In this document: one piece after another, positions 55,118-64,000 of the stretch
Layout of the letters: the number at the start of each line of letters is the position of its first letter
How positions within the stretch are numbered: position 1 is the first letter of the stretch
Source: Plotosus lineatus
Taxonomy: Eukaryota; Chordata; Actinopteri; Siluriformes; Plotosidae
Length of the DNA: 64,000 nucleotides
Direction of reading: 5' to 3'
NCBI GenBank assembly: GCA_024760905.1
Contig: CM045729.1
Location: 52,537,080 to 52,601,079, forward strand
Made by a program: the position numbers and the translations under genes
Notes under the pieces: generated by a model
What the model saw: only the letters and a program-made list of their open reading frames with translations
The model's database searches: none
What the model was told of the DNA's origin: nothing

Positions 55118-56103
55118 ACAGGAGTGTCAAACTCATTTTCACTCAGAACCACATCACTAAATTTTAAGGTGGTCAAGGGCTCAACATCTTTTCTAAAAGA
55201 GCACCATGAAATCTGCATAGCAAAAAAATTGTTTAGGCATTTCTCCTATTTTTCCTTTTTTGATTAATTCATTTATTATATTTTTTTAAGTATATTTTAT
55301 TTATTTGATATAAAGTATTAATCCTGCAAGGGAAAGATTTCCTCTGCATTTAACCCACCCAAAGTGAGTTCCTACACTTGTAAACAGTGAGCACATACAC
55401 TTGGTGCAGTGGACACCACACAGTGTTACACTTGCGAAGCAGTTGGAGGTAAGATGCCTTCTTAAGGGCACTACAGTCATGAAGGTGAAAAGCAGTGGTG
55501 GCCTGGTGGCAACAAGCTAGTATGCAATCTTTCTTGACATTGGTACTTGAAACAGGATGCTGCTACTTAGTGGAAGGGTGATAAATTAGGTTTCATGGTT
55601 ATGTTCAATGCAAAGAATGTACAAATGTGCAAAGAATGTATCAAATTCTTTGAGAGCTCTTGGTGAGCCACATAAAATGAGTTGGTGGGCCAGATTTTTC
55701 CCGCAGGCCTTGAGATTGACACCTGTACTATAGTCCATCTGCTGTTGTGTCACCCACCTAGAGATTCCCTTTTTAAGTGGAAAGGGACCATAACAAGATG
55801 AAAATTGGTACATTGATGGAATAATATTATGTGTAAGTAGGCAGTTGAACATTTTTTCAAGGACTTGTATTTGTTTCAGGATGATAAGAAGGAGCTTGTT
55901 ATCTTGGCTCATTTAATCAGCTGATCTAGGTCTTCAGGCAGCTGATTGGTCAATCTGTGTGCTCTGTACAGAGATTGACCAATCAACTGGCTGAACTCTC
56001 AGCTCAATTGATGAAATGAGCCAAGTCAGGTGTGCTGCTGCTTGGTTGAAGCAAAAACCTGCAGCCACATGGCCCTTTGTGGCACGAGTTTGACACCCCT
56101 GCT
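55118..56103 (+). repeat. hAT-type MITE fragments plus another repeat
   Basis: CAGGAGTGTCAAACTCATTT at 55121 and GAGATTGACACCTGTAC at about 55713 are inverted ends of one element. A second end, GAGTTTGACACCCCTGCT, is at 56086. The CAGGGGTGTCAAACTC end is a common hAT pattern. Inside, 55320-55500 carries another teleost repeat (GGGAAAGATTTCCTCTGCAT). Confidence 0.55.
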
Positions 56104-57921
56104 CTAGGCCTTCTGCCTGGTAGTTCCAACCTCAGCATCCTACGACCAGTATATTCCCTATCCCTCCTCTGTACATGTCCAAACCATCTCAATCTAGCCT
56201 CTCTGACTTTATCCTCTTATATGTGCTGTCCCTCTGATGTATTCATTCCTGATCCTATCCATCCTCATTACTCCCAAAGAGAACCTCAACATTTTCATCT
56301 CTGCTACCTCCAGCTCTGCCTCCTGTCATTTCCTCAGTGCCACCGTTTCTAAACCATATAACATCACTGGCCTCATCACCGTCTTGTACACTTTTCCTTT
56401 CATTCTTGCTGATACCCTCCTATCACACATCACACCGGACACTTTTCTCCAACTATTCCAACTTGCCTGCATACGTTTCTTCACTTCTTTTCCAAACTCT
56501 CCATTGCTCTGGACTGTTGAGGCTAAGTACGTAAGCTCCTCCACCTTCTTTATCTCTGCTCCCTTTAACCTCACAGTTCCTCTTGGGTCCTTCTGGTTCA
56601 CACACATGTATTCTGTTTTACTGAGGCTAACCTTCATTCCTCTCCTTTCCAAAGCATACATCTACCTCTCTAGATTTTCCTCCGTTTGTTCTCTGCTCTC
56701 ACTACAGATCACAATGTCATCTGCAAACATCATACTTCATGGAGATTCTTTTCCAACCTTGTCTGTCAGCCTGTCCATCACCATGGCAAACAAGAAGGGG
56801 CTCAGAGCTGATCCTTCATGCAGTCCCACCTCTACATTGAACTCTTCTGTCACGCCGACAGCACACCTCACCACTGTCTTATATCTCTCATACATGTCCT
56901 GCACCACTCTAACATACTTCTCTGCCACTCCAGACTTCCTCATGCAATACCACAGTTCCTCTCTCGGCACCCTATCATATGCTTTCTCCAGATCCACAAA
57001 GGCACAATGCAGCTCTCTCTGACCTTCTCTGTAAGTCTATTAACATTCTGAAAGCAAACACTGTGTCTGTGGTGCTCTTTCTTGGCATGAAACCAAACTG
57101 TTGTTCACTAATGCTGACCTCTACCCTAAGTCTAGCTTCCACTATTCTTTCCCATAACTTCATTGTATGGCTCATCAACTTTATCCCTCTGTAGTTGCCA
57201 CAACTCTACACGTCTCCCTTGTTCTTAAAAATGGGCACCAGCCCACTTCTGCTCCATTCCTCCGGCATCTGCTCACTTTCTAAGACCTTGTTGAATGTTC
57301 TTGTCAGAAAATCTACTGCTACCTCTCCTAGACACTTTCATACCTCCACAGATATGTCTTCAGGACCAACTGCCTTTCCACTCTTCATCCTCTTCAATGC
57401 CCTCCTCACTTCACCCTTACTAGTCTTAGCTACTTTCTGGTCCTCAACAGTCACCTCTTCTATTCTTTTTTCTCTCATATTCCTCATTCAACAGCTCTTC
57501 AAAGTACTCTTTCCATCTTCTCAACACACTTCTGTCGTCAGTCATTTCTCTATCTGTCTTTAATCAATTAACTTGCTGCACATCCTTCCCATCTCTATTT
57601 CTCCGCTGTGCCAACCTGTATAAATAATTTTCTCCCTCCTTACTGTCCAACCAGGCATACAAGTCATCATACACATTCTGTGTGGCTTTTGACACCTCTA
57701 CCTTTGCCTTATGCTGCGTCTCCCTGCACTCTTGTTTACTCTCATCAGTCCTCTCGATGTCCCACTTCTTCTTAGCTAACCTCTTCCTTTGTATACACTC
57801 CTGCACACAGCAAGTACTCTCCTATCTGTCTCCCTGATCACATTAGCTGTAGTTGTCCAGTCATCTAGAAGCACTTCATAACCACCCAAAGCCTGTTTCA
57901 ACTCCTCCTTCATGTGGTCCA
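56103..57921 (-). mobile_element. LINE-R copy, longest in window
   Basis: Minus-strand pieces in order: EQQFGFMPRKSTTDTVFAFR, MDLEKAYDRVPREELWYCMR, VGLHEGSALSPFLFAMVMDR, then [20 protein letters not shown] to [20 protein letters not shown] and LPGRRPR. It lacks the 3' tail, and several frameshifts and stops break it. The upstream part (57195-57800) is older and more decayed. A SINE follows at 57922. Confidence 0.9.
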
Positions 57922-58120
57922 GGGGAGTGGTGGCCTGGTGGTAAGGTGCTGGATTACCAATCTCAAGGTTGGTTGTCACTACCGTCCCCCTGTGCAGCCA
58001 ACTGGGTTATAAAAGGCTGGCCATGTCTCTCATTGCCTGTGGTGAAAGGCATGTAAAAGCTGACTTTCGTCAATAGCAGGCTGCATAATGACCTGGCAAG
58101 CTGCCCCTGCAATGGCCCGC
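57922..58120 (+). mobile_element. SINE S1, head and partial body
   Basis: GGGGAGTGGTGGCCTGGTGG, GTGCAGCCAACTGGGTTAT, TGACTTTCGTCAATAGCAGG, then a short tail B-like ATGACCTGGCAAGCTGCCCC. Confidence 0.75.
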
Positions 58121-58144
58121 GTATATAATATATATTATTACTGG

Positions 58145-59109
58145 TTACTACATAGACAAAAGTGACTGATGTCTGACACTATTTAGATTGGCAAATAGGC
58201 CTTGTTTTAATAGACTTGAAATATTTACAAAATGCATACATCCCTCCCTCATTAAACACTCCAATTATTTACACAGTGCAGTCCACATTTAACAGTGATA
58301 TAACAGTTTGAACAGAGCCTACCCACAGACTTTGAAAATGTGCTTGGGGTCCCTCAAATTAATATTGAACTAATTTCATGCTGAGGTGCAAATGAAGTAA
58401 CACTTAATTTTACATCAGATGCACAACATCAAAAAACTCCAGTCATTCAAAACAACTCATGTGCAAAAGTAATAGAACACACCTTGTGCAACGTTCATCA
58501 CGAGATCATCTGCAATTCAACAAGCTCACTGACACTCCACCAAACAGAACACTACAGGTAATAAACAGATAGCTCCTCCCCGACATATCCTTAGAACCTT
58601 TTAGGTTTAAGTAGACAGTCCAGGCTTCTAACATTTTTGATGGATCTGAAAACAATTATAGGGCAACACCTCAGCATGTCAGAAAAATATATTATGTACA
58701 TAAAGGTACAAAAAACTGCAAAAGATTGTCTTAGATAATTCCTTATGCATTTAAAATAAAATCAGCAATCCTACAAATGGCACATATATTGTTGGTGTGG
58801 GCATGTTTGCAGTATCCGCTGATCATGGGAGGAAGAGCTCTGTAGGCTTGTCATATGCACTCACTAGCCTATTTAATAGAAGCAGATGTACACATGTTCA
58901 GAATCAGCCAATCATGTTTCAGCAATACAATGCATAACATTCATAGGTATGTTATCCTATATTGAGGTGCTGCCAACTGATTGGCTGACTGGATAATGGC
59001 AATTAAACAGATGCACAGCTGTTCTTACTGAAGTGGCCAGTGAGTGCATACAGCTAGCTTATTGACTGGAAGGAGTGAAGCAGCATGGGTAGTTCGTGAT
59101 GAGCAAGGC
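58145..59109 (-). other. rapgef4: RAPGEF4 3'UTR (probable)
   Basis: Unique, AT-rich, no coding frame and no recognised repeat. A variant ATTAAA signal on the minus strand is at 58206-58211. A SINE fragment lies just beyond at 57922-58120. The exact end cannot be set from sequence. Confidence 0.35.
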
Positions 59110-59237
59110 TCAGGGGCGTCTGGGCTCCAGCTTGTGAGAAAGTTGAGACAGAGAACGTTGGTTGTCAATCACACTGATTTGTCGCACATAGAGCCGAACA
59201 TCCTGGTGGTTCTTGGTAGCTTGAGGAGCTTCATGGT
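59110..59237 (-). CDS. rapgef4: RAPGEF4 terminal coding exon
   Basis: With the acceptor tttgtatag it reads [20 protein letters not shown], then [22 protein letters not shown] and stop at complement 59110-59112. Human is [20 protein letters not shown] in the same place, which chooses this acceptor over an in-phase alternative 17 bp further in. Confidence 0.96.
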
Positions 59238-59800
59238 CTATACAAATAATATAATAATACAATAGGATCAGAGTGCAAGTAATTTGTGGGGTGCTTTACA
59301 CATATCAATGTTATAATGTACTCAGAGTATAAATGTAAATACTAGCTCTTTGAAGGATGTTTATACTGACTGGTTGTGTAAAAATCCAAATAAACAACTA
59401 ATAAAATCTCTCTCTCTTTCTCTCTCCTTTCCCTTTGTGTCATTCTCTCTCACTCACTGCCTGTCTGTTTTTCTCTCTCCTCTGTGCCATTCTCTCTGTC
59501 TTTACCTCTCCCCCTGTTTCTCGTTTTCTCCCTCCTTTCCCCATGTGTCGCTCCATCACTCATCTAACCAAAACAATGTATTTCTAAGGTGAAGAAATGA
59601 TTGTTCTTGTTTTTTAATTTCCTTAAAGTCAGGAAGCAATCCTACAACATAAAAATACTAATATCTCTCAAAATGAATTACAGTTTATATAACAACTCTG
59701 GTTCAAAAACATATTAATCAGGTACAAAGATGATCTCTTTCCCATCTCATTCAGAACTCGCTGTTTTCATGGAGAACAAACGCTGATTTAATTTGTCAAT

Positions 59801-59892
<92 letters not shown>

Positions 59893-60526
59893 TTAAAATT
59901 AATTCTTGATACTGTGCACTTACTGAAAGGCTGACTTCTGCAGTATCTTATTATCCGGACTGTGTTGGCAATCATTCGCTGAAAGCATATAAACAGCATA
60001 ATAAGCTCACACAGATACTTTTAAAGTTAATGACTCCTGAGTCTTTAAAGGGTAAAATATTGTTAGATATAATTGTTTACAGATGATCCAAATGAAAAAA
60101 CTCACCATTTTCTCAAAGTTCACTAAACTATCAACAAATGTCTTGTTGCCCTCATGCGTGAATGTCATATCTAACAGGGATATAAAATAATAAATTAGAT
60201 AATAACAGATTTGAAGTACTTTTTAAAGCTTAATAAGCTCATCTGTGCTAACTGTTGCTATACAACCACAAGTATACAGTAGGCTCCCGTTATTCGCGGG
60301 GGGGGGGGGGGGGGGGTCGGTTCCGGCCCCTCCTGTGAATGAAGATAATCCGCGAGGTCTGCACCCGGAAGTAAAATACTATGTATCTGTTACATGCACC
60401 TAAATATGCTTCTTAAACACATTCTATAGACAGTCTTACTCATTAATACAGTATGAATGTAGTAAAATGTAGTAATGATTAAGAAACACTTTTTAATTTT
60501 GTACTGTATTAATAAAACAGTATACA

Positions 60527-60618
<92 letters not shown>

Positions 60619-61547
60619 CCCCCGCCACTTCGTGTTTCCTACTTCGCTTCCCCGCAATATCACGGGATTTCCCATTAGGAAATTAAAAAATTAAAGATTA
60701 TTCAAAACTCACGCACACTACAGCATTACATGTACATTCAACTACGCTACCCAACATGCTCTGTTCTCCTGCTTGACTTGAGTGTTCTCTGATTGGCTGT
60801 GAGTCCAGCAAGCTGATAGGTCAATATAATATTGCCCAGCATCCAACACTCCTTTCCTCCCTCATGACTTGATCAACAATGACTTTTATTGAGCTCAGGG
60901 GAAGCACCGGGGTGCAGGAAAAATCATGTTTACCGTAGTGGTGAGGGAAAAACAAAAGCCAAAATCACTGGGAGAGTATCAACACGGAAACTGGTCGAGC
61001 ATGGAGCTATTTATAGCGCACTGATGGCTGAGTGAATTCAGATGCGCTCTCTGGATTTCGCTGCGGTTAACAGCCACGCTCCTCACCAGCACATGCAGTA
61101 TATGGAGAGAGAGAGAAATAGTTACACGCCTGTGAGTTTGGACACTAACATATGTACTAAAGCAAAGGCTCTGGAGGTGCTGACAAGCCCCAAATCAAGC
61201 ACCAGTACTGCCAGTTATTCTCCTCCTCGACGTGGCCATGTATTTGTTATTTATAAGGTTTGTTATAAAGTATTATTTATTGTCATTATAAGGCATAGAA
61301 CACTTTAAAATGAACTTCTGTATAAATTTTATACAATAGACATGAAGGTCGTTGGAGTCAGAAAAGAAGATGCGGAGGACAGGGTGAGGTGGAGGCGGAT
61401 GATTTGCTGTGGCGACCCCTGAAGGGAGCAGCCAAAAGTAAAAGAAGAAGAAGATAGGTGGGTGGGTGTTCTTAAGTGGCAGAAGTCATTTTGTGTTTTT
61501 TGCATTTCGCGGGGGGGCTGGTCCCCATTAACCGTGAAATAAGGGGG

Positions 61548-61616
<69 letters not shown>

Positions 61617-63665
61617 AAAGAACATGAAGTGTAATACAGTAAAATGGTTTGATAATTTGCACATTAGTGGTTAAATATGCTTATCAGATGCCCACTAGAG
61701 GGAGGCATTTCATTATTTATTGTACTGTACATAAAGAACATAAAAGTGTGACGTAATGACGAAATGAGCTTTCAGCCGGACCCAGAATGCAGCGTGAGAT
61801 GGCAGAGTGGATTTATTATTTAAAGGGGAAGCACTTAAGCAGAGCGCTTTAAATACAGTACTGATGATGAAGGAAAAACACAAACAACATTAAACACTGG
61901 AACCAGAGAGAACACAGGGAAGCAGGGACATGATGTGAGACAATCTTGTGGCGCAGAGACAAGCGTGCAGTTTGTGTTTATAGGTAGTAGATGAGCGGAC
62001 TGAATTCAGGGGTGAACTGCATTCAGCCCGAGCAGCTCAGCCATGCCCCTCAGCAGGAGCGGGCAGAAAACAGAGTTAGAGAATACAAAGAAGCAGGGAC
62101 GTGATGTGAGTTAATCCTCTGACACAGAGGTGAGTGTGCTTGTGCATTTATTTGGAGTAGACGAGAGGACTGAATTCAGGTGTGAGCCACCCGAGCAGCT
62201 CAGCCACGCCCCTCAGCCGGAGCTGATAGAAAACAGAGTTAGAGGCACAGCCACCAAAATCAAAGTCCCCCGAAAACACAGACCATAACAAAAGGACATA
62301 AAAGAACATGAAGTGTAAAAAATTGGATATACAAAACAAAAGGATAAACATGCTTCAGCACACTACATAAAATCTCACACACAAACATTCTAAACATTAA
62401 CTTAGGTACTGTACTGGGATCTTCTTTTCTTTTCGGCTTTTCCAGTTTCTCAGGGGTTACCACAGTGAATTATCTGATTCGCACATTTGATTTGGCAGGG
62501 GGTTTTACATCAGATTCCCTTCCTGTCACAACCCTTTTAGCAAGGGACAGAAACACGCTGACGGCTTTGCAGCCTACTCTTTACGAAAGTCAGCAATGGT
62601 TCTTTTACATGCCTCTCACCATAGACAGGGAGGGACATGGCCCGCCTTGGATAACCCAGTTAGCTGCACTGGGGGGACAGTGATAACCCTGTGGGGACTC
62701 GAACCCCCAACCTTAGGATCAGCGATCCTGCCCCCTACCACTAGACCGCCACTGCTGCCAGGTACTGTACTTGGATAATAATTGAAAAAGACTTTAATAC
62801 TACAGTGCATTACAACAGTTCAGATGATTATTCCTCTTCAGGCACTTCAGAGGAAACTGTCATTTCTTCAGGAGAAAGTCTTATTTCTTCAGAAGAGACA
62901 TCCATCATCATTAACTTTTTCTGCCGCTTAGTCGACATTTGAATCATAGAGATTAACTGGTAATTAAAATACACTAAAAAAGGCTCATTGACAACTTGTG
63001 CGCGAATGAGGAAAAAGGGGCGTGTACATCATCTCAACCAATCAGCAGGAGGGAGAACAGCCACTGGCTGAATTTGAATCACTTGACAGTTACTCGGCAA
63101 TCTGCGAATTGCGGGGGCGCGAGTTGAAAACAGCGAATAGTCAAGGGCCTACTGTATTTTATAATAACCCAGTCTCTGTTCCTATTTCCTTATTGCTGAA
63201 TGTTAAAATCAGTTAGGACACGACTAATATGCACTCACCTTTAATCAGTAAAGGCATGAAGGGGATGATGGGAGGGTCAAGCTTCGCCACAGTGAGGCGA
63301 TATGCCCTGTGGTTCCTAGAAGGGTCCTGAAATGTTCACAGGGGTACACAGAATGTGTCAGGAAGTGAACATATTGGACTTTACTACTCCTGCCACATAT
63401 ACTACAAATTATGTAAGGCTTCATTTTACCATCAAGTTCTCATACTCAGCATAGACCTTCTTAAACTTGCTGGGAAGTTTCTATAAGAACAATACATACA
63501 AATTGTTTAGTGTTTTTTTTTTTTAGTAGATACTAAGAGCTTTACTGATTACAGTGAGTGATGATTAATCTTACCTCCCATGTCTGACTGAGTCGGCTGA
63601 CTGCTGGATTACTCAATCCCATAATAATAGCAAAAAATGAGTTCAGATTCCTAAACTCCTTACAG
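59110..63665 (-). CDS. rapgef4: RAPGEF4 / EPAC2, 3' part (last six coding exons; 5' end outside window)
   Basis: C-terminal part of the CDC25-homology (Ras GEF) domain of the cAMP-activated exchange factor for Rap1 and Rap2. Exons in order: 63575-63665, 63430-63480, 63239-63326, 60106-60170, 59924-59978 and 59110-59237. All junctions are GT-AG and phases agree (entry phase 2 at the first). Seen: [98 protein letters not shown] and the end [14 protein letters not shown]. These follow human RAPGEF4 almost residue for residue; human ends SQMSHRLEPRRP. RAPGEF3 and RAPGEF5 fit less well, and gene order also favours RAPGEF4. The gene enters from the right edge and points toward MAP3K20. Confidence 0.96.
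59400..59570 (+). repeat. Pyrimidine-rich (CT) stretch
   Basis: Imperfect CTCT/TTCT text with no coding meaning, between the RAPGEF4 last exon and the previous one. Confidence 0.8.
59801..59892 (+). repeat. (GACA)n(GATA)n microsatellite
   Basis: About 10 GACA units followed by about 13 GATA units, a Bkm-type compound repeat, about 32 bp from a RAPGEF4 donor. Confidence 0.96.
59924..59978 (-). CDS. rapgef4: RAPGEF4 exon
   Basis: [18 protein letters not shown] plus one base. Acceptor gctttcag, donor TTCA|gtaagt. A (GATA)n(GACA)n microsatellite lies about 32 bp into the downstream intron. Confidence 0.97.
60106..60170 (-). CDS. rapgef4: RAPGEF4 exon
   Basis: [22 protein letters not shown]; the conserved end of the GEF core. 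Acceptor cctgttag, donor ATG|gtgagt. Confidence 0.97.
60530..60611 (+). repeat. (TA)n(CA)n left of nested element E
   Basis: About 18 TA then about 23 CA units, directly touching the element end CAGTAATCC. Confidence 0.95.
60612..61554 (+). mobile_element. Tigger-like element E nested in D
   Basis: Ends CAGTAATCCCCCGCCACTTC and GAAATAAGGGGGATTACTG. Inside, a plus-strand frame with [18 protein letters not shown] may be a transposase remnant. A LINE-R tail is inserted at 61340-61456. Confidence 0.82.
61340..61456 (+). mobile_element. LINE-R 3' end, extremely truncated
   Basis: Only the last 115 bp or so: GACATGAAGGTCGTTGGAGT, GATGATTTGCTGTGGCGACC, GGGAGCAGCCAAAAGTAAAA and (GAA)n. Nearly identical to the ends of the longer copies. 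Confidence 0.9.
61554..61618 (+). repeat. (TG)n(TA)n right of nested element E
   Basis: About 23 TG then about 8 TA units: the mirror image, by complement, of the left flank at 60530-60611. Confidence 0.95.
61919..62250 (+). repeat. Two-copy tandem duplication, about 170 bp each
   Basis: AAGCAGGGACATGATGTGAG at about 61920 and AAGCAGGGACGTGATGTGAG at about 62092 start two related blocks, both with GACTGAATTCAGG, GAGCAGCTCAGCCA and AAAACAGAGTTAGAG. They differ by scattered changes. Confidence 0.85.
62418..62757 (-). mobile_element. SINE S1 with tail A
   Basis: Reverse: GCAGTGGCGGTCTAGTGGTA, GGGGGTTCGAGTCCCCACAG, body AAAGAACCATTGCTGACTTT, GACAGGAAGGGAATCTGATG, and the end AACTGGAAAAGCCGAAAAGA. 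Confidence 0.87.
63239..63326 (-). CDS. rapgef4: RAPGEF4 exon
   Basis: 29 codons plus one base: [29 protein letters not shown]. Acceptor atttcag, donor AAAG|gtgagt. The next intron (60171-63238) hosts the nested Tigger-like element. Confidence 0.97.
63430..63480 (-). CDS. rapgef4: RAPGEF4 exon
   Basis: 17 codons: [17 protein letters not shown] (human [17 protein letters not shown]). Acceptor cttatag, donor ATG|gtaaaa, phase 0. Confidence 0.96.
63575..63665 (-). CDS. rapgef4: RAPGEF4 exon (GEF domain)
   Basis: Encodes [20 protein letters not shown] and [10 protein letters not shown]. This is the conserved NSFFAI.MGL.N segment of CDC25-type GEFs, near the catalytic helical hairpin. Acceptor cttttag, donor GAG|gtaaga. 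Confidence 0.96.
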
Positions 63666-64000
63666 CTAAAAGAGAGATGGATAGAAATAAATTAGTGTTA
63701 AGATTTATCTATCTATGTGGTGTATACATAAAAATTAAACAAAAAACATTAGCTCTTAGACTCAGGTACATGTCCAAATCATTCTTAAATCTTTTCTAGG
63801 TTGGTTTAATGATTTCATGGGTATTTTATGTATATAAATTTTAAATAAAATTTGAAAACATGTGTGAATATTGACAACATTATTTATTTTTTAATACAAA
63901 ATTAGTATTTTATGGATTGACAATATCTCAGGGGCTTCACGCTGAAGTAGTACTACTGCCTCATAAGATGGTCTTGGGTTAGAACTGGATATTCTCAACT
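63666..64000. other. RAPGEF4 intron, no exon seen
   Basis: AT-rich sequence to the right edge. The preceding RAPGEF4 exon must be outside the window. Confidence 0.55.

Larger units (their letters stand above)
60277..63154 (+). mobile_element. Tigger-like element D (outer), TA-flanked
   Basis: Ends CAGTAGGCTCCCGTTATTCG and AGTCAAGGGCCTACTG with TA at both sides. It contains a G-run (60298-60316), a nested element (60612-61554), a 175-bp tandem pair and a SINE. No intact transposase. It lies in a RAPGEF4 intron. Confidence 0.8.

Noticed and set aside
56237..57022. Plus-strand 261-codon open frame, the longest in the window
   Set aside because: Antisense of the LINE-R copy at 56103-57921. Ser/Leu/Pro-rich text is what reverse-complemented reverse transcriptase gives.
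59205..59237. Alternative RAPGEF4 terminal acceptor ctcctcaag giving PFTTKNHQDV
   Set aside because: In phase, but it has a poor pyrimidine tract and loses residues matched in human. The upstream acceptor restores [12 protein letters not shown].

Overview
The window is vertebrate nuclear DNA, most likely from a teleost fish. It has spliced genes with GT-AG introns, AT-rich sequence, very many CA/TA/GA microsatellites, Tc1-like and pogo/Tigger-like DNA transposons, tRNA-derived SINEs and 5'-truncated LINEs. The species cannot be fixed from sequence alone; the repeat mix would fit an ostariophysan such as a catfish, but that is only a guess.

Three protein genes lie head-to-tail on the minus strand. 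From right to left they are: the last six coding exons of RAPGEF4 (Epac2, a cAMP-activated Rap GEF; 59110-63665, continuing past the right edge); the complete coding region of MAP3K20 (ZAK, the ribotoxic-stress and mechanical-stress MAP3K; 14505-47942); and CDCA7 (the zinc-finger partner of the remodeller HELLS; about 5486-9783). The same three genes are neighbours on human chromosome 2q31, so the block is conserved synteny. I reassembled all three exon by exon, checking splice sites and reading phase. MAP3K20 yields two products. A 789-residue alpha form has kinase, leucine zipper, SAM and ribosome-sensor parts from 19 coding exons. A 434-residue beta form shares the first ten exons and ends in its own exon at 32987-33304. 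Key residues fall at the human numbers (K45, D133, D151, T161, S165, F368).

Region by region: 1-4300 is intergenic repeats with one enhancer-like block (3640-3915). 4345-9783 is CDCA7 with its 3'UTR. 9784-10300 is the CDCA7 promoter with E2F-type sites, flanked by two inverted copies of one MITE. 10300-14000 is intergenic, with repeats and a decayed coding-like stretch. 14050-48000 is MAP3K20 with repeat-filled introns. 48000-58150 is the MAP3K20 upstream region, with a candidate promoter or non-coding exon near 53600, a minisatellite and many repeats. 58150-63665 is the RAPGEF4 3' end, with a nested Tigger-like element in one intron.

I found no prokaryotic-type system, CRISPR array, rRNA or true tRNA gene. 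The most unusual signals are: dinucleotide repeats within 25 bp of splice sites at seven of nineteen MAP3K20 exons, including the alpha/beta branch point; a SINE family with one head and body but two unrelated 3' tails, one shared with the local LINE; nested TA-flanked Tigger-like elements whose ends abut microsatellites; and a diverged N-terminal half of the MAP3K20 SAM domain encoded by two tiny exons.
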